Positions 9,087 through 17,872 are shown, counted from the stretch's first letter. The stretch: DNA of 64,000 nt from Arthrobacter sp. FB24 (GCF_000196235.1 NC_008541.1:4092001-4156000), one strand, 5' to 3'. The notes: a model not told the origin generated them from the sequence alone. Numbers and translations are program-made.

Positions 9087-10623
9087 GTCGATGAAGGACA
9101 CGCGGCTCGATGTTGCGGGACTGCTGGCGCACGGGTCCCTGCGCGGCACGACTCCGCTGTACCTTACCCCCACCAGCGCACTTGTCGAAAGTGTCGTCCT
9201 TGTCTCCCAGCTGGAGGCGATCCAGCGGGTGCGCCCGAACACAGTTGTGGTCCTCGCGGCAGAAATGGGCTCGGGTGGATGGCTTGTGTCCGCGGCACTG
9301 CGGCATGCCTGGGAGCGGCGGGCCAGTGCCGTCGTCGTCGCCGGGAGCACCTATTCCAACGCTGTAATCGGCCTGGCAGAACGACTGGGCATCACGCTGT
9401 TGGCCGCTGAAGGTAACCCGGCCGAAGTCGCGTTGTCTTTGGCAGCTGAGATCGGTGCTGCCCTGTCCGTAGTGGATGCCGAACTCGCCCGGTTCGCCCG
9501 TGCCGTGGCCAAGGACAGCACACTCGCTGACGTCCTCAAGACCATATCCGGTGAACTGGATGGCGTAGGCGTCTCGCTCGAATACGACGGCGTCCTCCTC
9601 GCCTCAGCCGGTGGTGCCCCGCGGGATTCGGCCGAGGTCATTAGGGTTGACATTGGCGCTGCCAACGCCGCCGTCCCTTCAGCCCTCACCGCCCGTGTAC
9701 CCGCCTCCGGTGTACACAACCTGCGGCTGGTTCGTTCGATCCTCGAAGTAGCGGCTCCTTCCGTAAAGGCCGCATGGTTGTTGGGCAACTCCCGGGACGC
9801 GGCCCGCGCTGTTCCCACTGCGGCGCTCGCCGGGCTAATCCAGGACCCAGGTTCTTCGGGCGCCGCCTTCGAGGAAGATCACCGGCACCTCCTGTCGCAG
9901 CTTGGTTGGCGCCGCAACGAACGCTACGTGGCCGCGTGGATCTGCCCCAGCGACGTGCACGCATCTGGTCCCGACCTGACGGCTGTGCTGAGGCTGCTCT
10001 GGCGTAAGGTCGCTGCACGCAGTCCGCTGGCGGAGGTCGACGGCGGCTGGCTGGCACTTGTCCCGTCAGCGCATCAGGCTGCGGTGGCACAGCTCGAGCT
10101 CCGCCTCAAGGCCAGGCTGCGGCCCGCCCTGGCCGAACTGCGTCTGGTCGCCGGTCTGTCCCGCTGGACGGAAGAGGCACCGCCGCTTCCGTCCATCATT
10201 CAGGAGGCCCGGCTGGCTGCAGTGTCAGCGCGGCCGGCGGGCCCGGGCACAATACTTGGCTTTGCCGGCCTGGGCGTAGCGGCGGCATCTACATTCGTCG
10301 ACAAGGACGCCGTGGCACTGGTGGCTGCGCTGACCCTGCCGCGGCTTATGGATTCTCCTGACCGGGAGGCGATAGTGGCAGCTGTAGCAGCGTTCCTTGA
10401 TCACGGCGGATCGGTTACCCTCGCAGCGGCGGCGCTCGATGTGCACCGCAACACCCTTCAGGCCCGGCTGAGCCGTGCACGGGAACTCGGCGTCCCGTTG
10501 GACCATCCAGCCGAGTTGCTGTCCGTCCATCTGATCCTCGCCGTGCTGGCGGCAGCGCATGAGAAACCAACTTCCCCAAATCCGTACGAAACCAGAAAGG
10601 ACTCCCATGAGTTCCCAGTTTGA
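9079..10623 (+). CDS. PucR-family transcriptional regulator
   Basis: A 514-residue regulator with the PucR C-terminal helix-turn-helix: the stretch AAFLDHGGSVTLAAAALDVHRN followed by TLQARLSRARELGVPL near residues 440-480 is the family signature. The upstream part has the N-terminal sensory region and a GGDEF-like middle region found in PucR proteins. Start chosen is ATG 9079 with AAGG 9068-9071; ATG 9091 is an alternative. It overlaps the DUF917 stop by 8 bp and the next gene by 17 bp, so it is embedded in the operon it probably controls. PucR relatives respond to purine-degradation intermediates such as allantoin. Confidence 0.85.
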   Translation: MGRSMKDTRLDVAGLLAHGSLRGTTPLYLTPTSALVESVVLVSQLEAIQRVRPNTVVVLAAEMGSGGWLVSAALRHAWERRASAVVVAGSTYSNAVIGLAERLGITLLAAEGNPAEVALSLAAEIGAALSVVDAELARFARAVAKDSTLADVLKTISGELDGVGVSLEYDGVLLASAGGAPRDSAEVIRVDIGAANAAVPSALTARVPASGVHNLRLVRSILEVAAPSVKAAWLLGNSRDAARAVPTAALAGLIQDPGSSGAAFEEDHRHLLSQLGWRRNERYVAAWICPSDVHASGPDLTAVLRLLWRKVAARSPLAEVDGGWLALVPSAHQAAVAQLELRLKARLRPALAELRLVAGLSRWTEEAPPLPSIIQEARLAAVSARPAGPGTILGFAGLGVAAASTFVDKDAVALVAALTLPRLMDSPDREAIVAAVAAFLDHGGSVTLAAAALDVHRNTLQARLSRARELGVPLDHPAELLSVHLILAVLAAAHEKPTSPNPYETRKDSHEFPV

Positions 10624-11062
10624 ATCCTTCGACGACGTCTGCGCCTCCGCCCGGGAAACAGTGGGCGTGCGTCTCTTCACCGCCTCCGTGATCGCCGACG
10701 AAGGCAGCAGCATGGCGCGCATTTACACCACCCACCCCGAGGTCTACCCGATAGGCGGGAAGAAGACCCTCTCGGGGGACACCAATCCGGTTTGGCTGGA
10801 GCAGGTCCTCATCGGCCAGCAGCCATTCCTGGGCGCTGACATAGAAGCGGTCAGGGCATTCTTCTTCGACTCCGGAACCATTGAATCGCTGGGGTGCGGC
10901 GCGATCGTGAATGTCCCGGTGGTGAGCGGTGGGCGCACTATCGGCTCCATGAACTTCCTGGCGCCCGAAGGCAGCTATGACCAGTCTTCCGTGGATGCCG
11001 CCGTGGTAGTTGCGGGGCGCTCCGTCCAGCTCCTCGAAGCCGCTTTGGCAGCCACCAGCTAG
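10607..11062 (+). CDS. Stand-alone GAF domain protein
   Basis: A 151-residue single GAF domain. The start ATG 10607 follows AGAAAGGA at 10594-10601 and overlaps the end of the PucR gene by 17 bp. The domain shows the GAF core: FTASVIADEGSSMARIYTTHP near the start, then GAIVNVPVVSGGRTIGSMNFL as the central strands. No output domain is present. It could sense the small-molecule substrate and act with the overlapping PucR protein, which would then be a split sensor-regulator; that is inference from the overlap. Confidence 0.75.
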   Translation: MSSQFESFDDVCASARETVGVRLFTASVIADEGSSMARIYTTHPEVYPIGGKKTLSGDTNPVWLEQVLIGQQPFLGADIEAVRAFFFDSGTIESLGCGAIVNVPVVSGGRTIGSMNFLAPEGSYDQSSVDAAVVVAGRSVQLLEAALAATS

Positions 11063-11095
11063 CCCGCCGACGTCGACAGGAAGGAAACACTTCAC

Positions 11096-12382
11096 GTGGT
11101 CCCCAATCTCCCGGGAAACCTGACCATCCGGAACGCCAGGATCTTCGACGGCGAATCCCCGGCTCTCGTTGAGGGCTCCATCACTGTCCGCGACGGCCGG
11201 ATCACAGCCGTGCGCGGCAGCGCAGAAGACAGTGGCGCCTCGCCCGACTCCGAGACAGCACTCGACGCGGGCGGCCGGGTGGTGATTCCCGGCCTCATCG
11301 ACGCCCACTTCCACGCCTACGCGCTTAGCCTGACCTCGGCGCTGAACGAAACAGGGCCTTTGAGCTACTCCGCGCTGGCCGGTGCCCGCAGACTTGAGGC
11401 CGCACTCCGCCGGGGCTTCACCTCGGTGAGGGACGTGGCTGGGGGCGATGTGGGCCTTTCGGCTGCAATCGAGGAAGGACTGTGCCCCGGACCCCGCTAC
11501 TTCTATACCGGTCCCGCGCTGAGCCAAACCGGCGGCCACGGTGATATTCGCGCCGCGAACGATGGAAGCTGCTTTCATGGCGGTCATATGTGCGAGGTGG
11601 TGGATGGCGTTGAGGACTTGCTGCGGGCGGTGCGCCACAGGTTCCGGACCGGTGCCACCGCCATCAAGCTCATGACCTCCGGGGGAGTGATCTCCCCCGT
11701 CGATCCGATTCGTGTCCCCCAGTACAGCGCCGCGGAGATCCGGGCGGTCACTGAGGAGGCATCCCGGCGGGGCAGTTACGCCACCGCGCACGCTTACTCA
11801 CCAGAAGCCATCAGCCATTCGGTGCTCAACGGGGTTCGCTGCATCGAACATGGCAACCTCCTGGATGCTGAAACCGCCCGGCTGATGGCGGAGTACGACG
11901 TCTATCTCGTGCCCACGTTGGTGACGTACGATGCGATGGGCCGCCGCGGAGCGGAAATCGGGCTTACCGAAATGGGCGCCGCCAAGAATCACGAAGTATT
12001 GGCCGCGGGAAAGAACGCCGTCACACTGGCACGGGAGGCCGGGGTCCGGATTGGCTTCGGCACCGACCTTATGGGTGAACTTGAGGATGAACAGCTGGCC
12101 GGGCTGCGCCTTCAGGTCGAAGTGCTGGGCGTCTACGACGCACTCCGCTCGGCGACATCGACGAACGCCGCACTCCTCGGGCGGGAAGACCTAGGACACA
12201 TCGCGGAGGGGGCCTGCGCGGACTTAGTGATACTGGACGGCGATCCCTTCGAGGAGCCCTCAGTGCTTTGGGACGGGAGCCGGAAACGCATAGTCATCAA
12301 GGCCGGCCACATTGTCTCCTCAGACGGCCTTCGGGCCGGTAAAGCGGCGATGGACGAGGCGATCAGCGGCGCTCACAGCTGA
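11096..12382 (+). CDS. Amidohydrolase family protein (imidazolonepropionase-like)
   Basis: A 428-residue metal-dependent amidohydrolase of the HutI/prolidase-like branch. Metal ligands are visible: H71-x-H73 in DAHFHA, K191 in AIKLMTSGG (the position of the carbamylated Lys in binuclear members), H232 in TAHAYS, H252 in EHGN and D324 in GTD. The start is GTG 11096 behind AGGAAGGAA. It is the last gene of the island and should open a ring amide or cleave an acyl-amino bond of the same substrate handled by HyuAB and DUF917. Exact substrate unknown. Confidence 0.82.
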   Translation: MVPNLPGNLTIRNARIFDGESPALVEGSITVRDGRITAVRGSAEDSGASPDSETALDAGGRVVIPGLIDAHFHAYALSLTSALNETGPLSYSALAGARRLEAALRRGFTSVRDVAGGDVGLSAAIEEGLCPGPRYFYTGPALSQTGGHGDIRAANDGSCFHGGHMCEVVDGVEDLLRAVRHRFRTGATAIKLMTSGGVISPVDPIRVPQYSAAEIRAVTEEASRRGSYATAHAYSPEAISHSVLNGVRCIEHGNLLDAETARLMAEYDVYLVPTLVTYDAMGRRGAEIGLTEMGAAKNHEVLAAGKNAVTLAREAGVRIGFGTDLMGELEDEQLAGLRLQVEVLGVYDALRSATSTNAALLGREDLGHIAEGACADLVILDGDPFEEPSVLWDGSRKRIVIKAGHIVSSDGLRAGKAAMDEAISGAHS

Positions 12383-12588
12383 CGACTTTTTGCTGAGACA
12401 GGACCAGCGAGACTCCCATACGAGCACATCGTCGCAGCATCTCCGCCGCCAGCCCTGGATGGTGCGGAAGTAGCGCAGTACCGGGTAGCTCACTGAATGC
12501 TGCAGCCCGATGGCCGCCCGTGTGACAAGACGGCTCGCCGGCCGGTGGCTAGGCTGGGACATTCGGCGCGCTCGAGGGCGCGGAATTC

Positions 12589-13023
12589 ATGGTGAAGATG
12601 GGGGACCCTTTGGGGGAACAGCGTGTGATTTTTGGCGGACCGGCCACGGTACCGCCGGTGGTGCGGGCGTCGACGGCGTTCTGGCTGGCCAGTGCACTGG
12701 TGGCCGGCGTGCTGCCCGTCGTCTTGGAGTTCGCTGGAGCCGGCACCGGTCCGTCCACGCCCATCTGGGCCGTGATTGCCCTGGCAGTTCCCCTGGTGGC
12801 CCTGCAGGTATGGGGGGCCTTCCGGCTCCTGGCAGGCGTGAGATGGGTCCGCACCGTGCTCACGGTCATCGCCGTGCTTTCCGCCGCAGGAGCGCCGTTC
12901 GATCTGTCACTTGTTGTGGTGACCGGGCTGGCCCTCACATTGGCCGGCGCCGTATTGATGTGGCTGCCGCCGGCGAACGCGTTCTTCCGGGGAGAACACC
13001 AGCCTGCCGGGGCGCCCCACTAG
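12589..13023 (+). CDS. Hypothetical four-helix membrane protein
   Basis: A 144-residue protein with four hydrophobic segments (about residues 28-50, 58-80, 84-104 and 106-127) and short charged ends; no enzyme motif seen. I do not recognise a named family. ATG 12589 is used, and ATG 12598 is a possible alternative. It is converging with the next gene on the opposite strand, with 34 bp between them. It is probably a small inner-membrane protein of unknown role. Confidence 0.6.
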   Translation: MVKMGDPLGEQRVIFGGPATVPPVVRASTAFWLASALVAGVLPVVLEFAGAGTGPSTPIWAVIALAVPLVALQVWGAFRLLAGVRWVRTVLTVIAVLSAAGAPFDLSLVVVTGLALTLAGAVLMWLPPANAFFRGEHQPAGAPH

Positions 13024-13057
13024 GCGCCGGTCAGCCCCGGTACCCGGTTCAGCCGGC

Positions 13058-13387
13058 CTACCGGCGGGCTGCCGAGCTGAGTTGCGGCTGCCCGTGCTCC
13101 GGGTGCGGGTTGTTGTGGGCGGCGCGCATGCGGAGCAACGCGGCGCCGCTGTGGACCGGCGCCGGCTGCGAGGGCCGGATCCGGTGGGACGGTTCGATCC
13201 GGCGGCTGCTGCTCATATCGCGGATCAGGCCGGTTCCGGCGATCTCACGAACCAGCGCGATCCCCTGCGCGGCAGCTCGCTTTGTAGGGTACTTCAATGA
13301 AATCGCCACGAGTTCCCCGGCCTTGCCGATAAGCCTGAACCTGTACCCGCCGTCGGGCGCGCTAATTAGTTCGAAGTGTCCGGACAT
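13058..13387 (-). CDS. DUF1508 (YegP-like) protein, single repeat
   Basis: A 109-residue protein whose first 55 residues are one DUF1508 repeat: FELISAPDGGYRFRL, GELVAISLKYPTKRAAAQGI and the trailing VREI. Most family members (YegP) carry two repeats; here the second is replaced by a basic, His- and Pro-rich tail. ATG at 13387 is preferred because GGAGAG lies 8 nt upstream, while the GTG nine bases earlier has no spacing for a ribosome site. Function of the family is not established; members are often linked to stress. Confidence 0.75.
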   Translation of the reverse strand: MSGHFELISAPDGGYRFRLIGKAGELVAISLKYPTKRAAAQGIALVREIAGTGLIRDMSSSRRIEPSHRIRPSQPAPVHSGAALLRMRAAHNNPHPEHGQPQLSSAARR

Positions 13388-13511
13388 CGTTGTCACTCTC
13401 CACTCTCAAGGTCGTTTTGTTCACCTTTTCCACCCTAGCCTCGGGCCCGACGCACAAATCAGGGCCGAAGGGCCCCTACGCCCATGCGCCCGTTCTGCTA
13501 GCTGAGTAGAG

Positions 13512-13910
13512 CTAGCCGTCCTCGGAAGGGTCGGTGAACTCGTCAGGTCCGGGCCTGCCGTGGCCGTCGCGACCGCCTGCGGACTCGGACTCCTGGCCGG
13601 ATTCGTGGGCCGCTTCCGGTACCGCTTCCGGCACCCCCTCCACCGCTTCCGGCAAATTCAGGTCATCGGAGTATGGGGCAAAGAGGCGTGGCATGGCCTC
13701 GATGAGTTCGTTGGCGGCCATTGCAAGCAGGTCCCGTTGGATCGGCGGCAGGGACAACAAGCCTTGCAGGTACGCCTCGACTTCGTATTCGCCGACGCTT
13801 CCGCCAAGGCTGAAGTAGTTCAGCCACAATTCCCCGGGCGTGATCTCCGCAGCCTTGAGCGCCGCCCTGAGTTGCCGGCGTTGCTCGGGTTCGTTGCGAT
13901 CGAAGCCCAT
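13512..13910 (-). CDS. Conserved hypothetical actinobacterial protein
   Basis: A 132-residue soluble protein without recognised enzyme motifs. Residues 1-85 are mixed and look folded (RRQLRAALKAAEITPGELW, YLQGLLSLPPIQRDLLAMAAN), and residues 90-132 are an acidic, Glu/Gly/Pro-rich tail likely disordered. It starts 11 bp after the GAF-ANTAR gene with GGGGG upstream of its ATG, so the two are probably one transcript. I know of no assigned function. Confidence 0.65.
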   Translation of the reverse strand: MGFDRNEPEQRRQLRAALKAAEITPGELWLNYFSLGGSVGEYEVEAYLQGLLSLPPIQRDLLAMAANELIEAMPRLFAPYSDDLNLPEAVEGVPEAVPEAAHESGQESESAGGRDGHGRPGPDEFTDPSEDG

Positions 13911-13921
13911 GGGTGCGCCCC

Positions 13922-14641
13922 CTAATTCCTGGCGTCCGGCATCTCAGCAATGAGCCCGGCAGCGGCCTGCAGGAGGGACGAACGGCGCTCCCTGGACTGG
14001 CGAATCAGTTCTTCCAGGGCACGCTCGTGGCCGAACCCGTGGCGCTGCATCAGTATCCCGCAGGCACGGTTCACCGTATCCCTGCTTTCCAAGGCGGCGT
14101 GGAGGTCGGCGCTGATGTGCTGGGGCATCTCGCTGGCCTGGACATGGGAAAGCAACGTTACGGCCGGGACAGCGAACAGCTCCAAGAGCCTTGCTGTGGC
14201 GGGCGTGTAAGACGCGGGAAGCGCCGCGTACACCTTGATGGTGCCGATGCTCTGCTTGTCCGCTACCAACACTGCGCTCACCACCGATCGGATGGGGAGT
14301 CCTTCGACAGCCGCCCTCCACCGCGGCCAGCGGTCATCCGCGCGGACGTCTTCCACAACAATGGTTTCCTCGGCAGCCCACGCCGTCAGGCACGGTCCTT
14401 CACCGAGCTCGTACTGAAGCGAGTCGGCCTGTTCCACCACCCTGTCGGTGGCACCGTAGCTGGTCCTGCGGCCTTGCCCATCCAGAACGGAAACGCCGGC
14501 GCCGGCGGTGCCGGGAACTGAGTCCTTGACAGCCCTGGCCAGGACCTCAACGGCAGTGACGACTTTTTCCTCGGTCAGGAGCAAACCGCGGATCCTGCCG
14601 ATCGCGCCGGAGAGATCATCCAAGGGAAGCTTCTTTGCCAT
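13922..14641 (-). CDS. GAF and ANTAR domain-containing transcription antiterminator
   Basis: A 239-residue regulator. Residues about 30-160 form a GAF domain (ELGEGPCLTAWAAEETIVVEDVRADDRWPRW region is typical), and the last 60 to 70 residues form an ANTAR RNA-binding domain (ADLHAALESRDTVNRACGILMQR then SRERRSSLLQAA). Such proteins bind paired hairpins in leader RNA to prevent termination. ATG 14641 is used because GGAGG lies 7 nt before it; an upstream in-frame start has no such site. The cue and target RNAs are not evident here. Confidence 0.88.
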   Translation of the reverse strand: MAKKLPLDDLSGAIGRIRGLLLTEEKVVTAVEVLARAVKDSVPGTAGAGVSVLDGQGRRTSYGATDRVVEQADSLQYELGEGPCLTAWAAEETIVVEDVRADDRWPRWRAAVEGLPIRSVVSAVLVADKQSIGTIKVYAALPASYTPATARLLELFAVPAVTLLSHVQASEMPQHISADLHAALESRDTVNRACGILMQRHGFGHERALEELIRQSRERRSSLLQAAAGLIAEMPDARN

Positions 14642-14874
14642 GGACGGACCTCCGGCCGGTAGCCGGACCATCCGAGTCGGCGGACCGTCCGGAGCAATCG
14701 TGTGCGGGTATGAGGTTCGAGCCCGCAGTCTCAGCTTAGCCCCGGCGGCGTGCGGGACGCATAAGGTTCACAACAAGGCCACTTTCGGGAAACGGCTATG
14801 GTTCCCGGCCGGACCGCCGCCTAGCGTTGGGGGAACACTCCCCGGAGCTCCCCGCCATCCAGAGAAAGACCATC

Positions 14875-15722
14875 ATGCCCACCGATGTGAACGAATACCC
14901 CTTCTCCCAGGTAGACGTCTTTGCTCCCGGCCCCAAAGCCGGGAACCCCGTCGCCTCGTTCATGACGCGGACGGACTGAGCACGGAACAGATGCAGAGCT
15001 TCGCGAACTGGACCAACCTGTCGGAGACCACGTTCCTGCTGAAGCCGTCCCACCCGGAAGCGGACTACAGGCTGAGGATTTTCACGCCCGCATCCGAACT
15101 GCCCTTTGCCGGGCATCCCACGCTCGGCTCGGCCCACGCCTGGCTAGCAGAGGGCGGACAGCCGCTCCGTGAAGGTGAGCTGCTACAGGAATGCGAGGCC
15201 GGCCTGGTGAAGATCCGCCGCGCCGGCACCGACCTGGCATTTGCGGCACCGCCGCTGGTCCGCTCGGGCGCGGTTGACCCGGCAGCCCTGGAACAGGCCG
15301 TCGTCAGCCTGGGCGTCGACGCCGGGCAGGTCCTCGGCAGCAACTGGGTGGACAACGATCCCGGCTGGCTGGGTATCCGGCTGGAATCAGCGGAACAGGT
15401 GCTGGGACTCCAGCCGGATTTTGCCACCATGGACCAGCTCCGTGTGGGCGTCATCGGCAGGTACGCGGAGGGAGGACCGGCGGACTTCGAGGTCCGGGCC
15501 TTCGTTCCCGGGTTCGGCGTTCCCGAAGACCCTGTAACCGGCAGCCTCAACGCCGGCCTGGCGCAATGGCTCCTCCGCGAAGGAACTGTGGATGGGAACT
15601 ACACCGTCCAGCAAGGCACCGCCCTGGGACGCGACGGCCTGGTGACAGTCAGCGTCGAGGACGAGGACATCTGGATCGGCGGAACCAGCCGCGCCGTGGT
15701 GAGCGGCCGCGTGTCGATCTAG
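14875..15722 (+). pseudogene. PhzF family isomerase, one-base frameshift
   Basis: The first frame, from ATG 14875, reads the normal PhzF N-terminus (FSQVDVFAPGPKAGNPVA) and stops at 14979. The rest of the protein continues in another frame from about 14958 to 15722: HDADGLSTEQMQSFANWTNLSETTFLL, the PELPFAGHPTLGSAHAW-type block and C-terminal GTSRAVVSGRV. Adding one base near 14956-14957 (GCC-TC-GTT) joins the halves into one PhzF of about 282 residues. All other family blocks, including the catalytic-Glu region near the N-terminus and FAGHPTLG, are intact. This is either a recent inactivation or a sequencing error. Confidence 0.8.
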
Positions 15723-15738
15723 CGGACTGCGTGGGGTG

Positions 15739-16566
15739 TTACTGCATGGTCATCCGGTACCCTACTCCCCTGACCGTCTGCACCCACCGCGGGGAACGCG
15801 AACTGTCACCCAGGCGCTTTCGCAGGTTCCCCATATGCACCTCCAGGACCCGTTCGTCCCTGGCCGCCACGGCGGAACCCGGGACAGCAGGCTCGTTCCG
15901 CAGATAGCGGGCGAGGTCCGCCCTGGTCAGCACCGCACCCCTGTTTTGGAGCAGTGCACGGAGCAGATCGAACTGGGTCCGGGTGAGGTCAACGGCTCTT
16001 CCGTCCACTGTTACCGTGCGGGTGCCGTCCATCAGGGCAAGGCCCCGATGTTCAAAGTCCCATCCGACTCCTGCGGCAGAAGCCGCGGCCGCCAGTTGAG
16101 GGGTTGCAGAGGCGGCTGCAGCGGGCGTTTCCGCACTGTAGGGTTTGGCGACGAAGTGTCCTGCGGCGCACTGGGCCGCTTCCACCATCGCGTGACGCCT
16201 GGGTCTGCGGAGCAGGGCGGCGATCCTGGCGCGGAGCTCGCGCGGACGGAAGGGCTTGGCCAGGTAGTCGTCAGCACCGGCCTCAAGCCCAAGCAGCGCA
16301 TCCGCTTCGCTCGCCAGTGCGCTGACCATGACCACGTAGGCGTGGCTGAAGGTACGGATCCTGCGTGAGGCCTCGATGCCGTCAAAGTCGGGGAGCCCTA
16401 CCTCCAAGGTGACCAGGACGGGGTCGTGCTTCCGCACGGCAGCCACACCTTCGGCGCCGGACGCCGCTGCAACAACCTCGAATCCGGATTGGACAAGCAA
16501 CTCCTCCAGAGCCTCCCTGCTGCGACCGTCGCCGTCAACCACCACAGCCATGCCGCGCGTAACCAT
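15739..16566 (-). CDS. OmpR-type response regulator lacking the phosphoacceptor Asp
   Basis: A 275-residue orphan regulator. Residues 1-115 form a receiver domain and residues about 170-270 a winged-helix DNA-binding domain (LTRTQFDLLRALLQNRGAVLTR, VLEVHMGNLRKRLGD, VQTVRGVGYRM). In the receiver the position normally Asp is Glu55 (VTLEVGLPDFDG), the acidic pair reads D11-G12 instead of two acids, while Ser82 and Lys104 (AKPF) are kept. Glu can mimic phospho-Asp, so it may be constitutively active. No kinase is adjacent. ATG 16566 has GAGG 7 nt upstream; a TTG one codon earlier is less likely. It ends 16 bp from the converging PhzF gene. Confidence 0.85.
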   Translation of the reverse strand: MVTRGMAVVVDGDGRSREALEELLVQSGFEVVAAASGAEGVAAVRKHDPVLVTLEVGLPDFDGIEASRRIRTFSHAYVVMVSALASEADALLGLEAGADDYLAKPFRPRELRARIAALLRRPRRHAMVEAAQCAAGHFVAKPYSAETPAAAASATPQLAAAASAAGVGWDFEHRGLALMDGTRTVTVDGRAVDLTRTQFDLLRALLQNRGAVLTRADLARYLRNEPAVPGSAVAARDERVLEVHMGNLRKRLGDSSRSPRWVQTVRGVGYRMTMQ

Positions 16567-16783
16567 CAAAACCCCTCAGAAATTCTCGTACATATTCAGC
16601 TCTAGTAAGTACCAGCAATTCCTCAATTGCGAATTGCGTAAAAATTGTGCATTTATTGAGGAAGGCCAAAAAGTAAATATCAGCATTCAGCTATTGCCAA
16701 CCAAACCCCGCTGAATGATGATCATCATGTGCTCACTGGGGGCGCGGCGCTGCTGTTATCAGCGCAAAAGTAGGGGGCGTTAA
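16567..16783. promoter_or_regulatory. AT-rich intergenic region before the GH16 gene
   Basis: This 217-bp divergent gap is markedly AT-rich in its first 130 bp against a very GC-rich surround. It holds GCAATT-CCTC-AATTGC at 16615-16630, a further AATTGC copy at 16632-16637, and a perfect 14-bp palindrome ATGATGATCATCAT at 16715-16728. It should contain the divergent promoters of the response regulator and the GH16 gene; no clean -35/-10 pair was found. Confidence 0.45.
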
Positions 16784-17872
16784 ATGGTTTCCTTGAGGTC
16801 TCGCGTCGCAAAAGCGGTCTGGCTGAACAGACCGCTTGCAATGCTGGCAGCCGCCAGCCTGGTCATGTTGTCCGCAACAACCCCGGCGCATGCCGCCGAC
16901 ACCACCCCCCTGGACCCGGACCCGGGCCCCGCGGGCAGCTTCGCCTGGAAGGGGTTCAACTGGGAAAAGCGGTTCTGGGGCGGTGCGCCACAGTTCAACA
17001 AGACCTTCGACGCGGCCAACGTCAGCAATCCCGACAGCAACGGATACGTCACGCTTTCCCTAACCAACCCGACCGGCAGCGCCCCTGTCGGCGCAGAGTT
17101 CCAGTCCACCCGGCAGGGATTCGGCTACGGCACTTACAGCACCACGGTGGAGAAAGATGTGAGCGCCCTCCAGAAGGAAGTGGTGTGGGGTTGCCTGTTC
17201 ACCTACGATCCCCTCGCCACTCCCGGTTACAACGAGATCGACCTGTGCGAGGCATCCGCCTGGGGCGGCGGCGCAAGCTACGGGGAATCCTGGCCCGTAA
17301 CCCAGGCGCACGGCTACTGGTTCGATGCCACCAAGCCGCCGGGGCAGGGCAACAACACCATCGTCTTTGATACGACGAATGACGCAATCCTCACCCACAA
17401 AATGGTCTGGGAACCGGGAAAGATCACTTTCGAAACCTTCGCCGGCGAGGGCTACGGGGGAACCCTTCTCAAGCGAACAGTCCTCCAGGGAAGCACCGTT
17501 CCCGTGCCGGCCAAAGAAGCCATCCACTTCAACCTTTGGGTCACTGGCGGTGGCGGCGGCGATCCCGAACATGTGAAACCCGAATCCGTGGTGATCCGGG
17601 ACTTCTCGTTCACACCGGCGGCCAGCACCACCCCGGTTGCCGAGTCACCCATCACGCTGACGGCCGCCAACAGCAAGGTCAAAGGCGTCAATTCCACCAC
17701 CCTGAAGTGGACCGGGGCCACGGGGTCCAGCGTCACACTGTGGATCAATGGCACCCCGAAGACCGTCCCCAATACCGGCAGCTTCGTGAACAAGTTCAAG
17801 GGCGGAGCAACCACAAGCTACAAGGTCTGCGATGCTGCCGCATGCTCCAACGCCGTGAGTGTGGTGACCTGA
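16784..17872 (+). CDS. Secreted GH16 family beta-glucanase-like protein
   Basis: A 362-residue exported protein. Residues 1-37 are a signal peptide ending AHA. The catalytic domain has the GH16 signature NEIDLCE, giving E151 as nucleophile, D153 and E156 as acid/base, in the arrangement ExDxxE. Residues about 285-362 form a separate C-terminal beta domain (SPITLTAANSKVKGVNSTTLKW), likely a carbohydrate- or wall-binding module. Family members cleave beta-1,3/1,4-glucans or galactans. Start ATG 16784 follows AGGGGG. It faces a glycosyltransferase module, so it may trim or release a polysaccharide made by that enzyme. Confidence 0.85.
   Translation: MVSLRSRVAKAVWLNRPLAMLAAASLVMLSATTPAHAADTTPLDPDPGPAGSFAWKGFNWEKRFWGGAPQFNKTFDAANVSNPDSNGYVTLSLTNPTGSAPVGAEFQSTRQGFGYGTYSTTVEKDVSALQKEVVWGCLFTYDPLATPGYNEIDLCEASAWGGGASYGESWPVTQAHGYWFDATKPPGQGNNTIVFDTTNDAILTHKMVWEPGKITFETFAGEGYGGTLLKRTVLQGSTVPVPAKEAIHFNLWVTGGGGGDPEHVKPESVVIRDFSFTPAASTTPVAESPITLTAANSKVKGVNSTTLKWTGATGSSVTLWINGTPKTVPNTGSFVNKFKGGATTSYKVCDAAACSNAVSVVT

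Noticed and set aside
12510..13505. 331-codon plus-strand open frame
   Set aside because: Covers the real membrane-protein gene and the antisense of the DUF1508 gene; Gly/Arg/Cys-rich with no recognisable domain.
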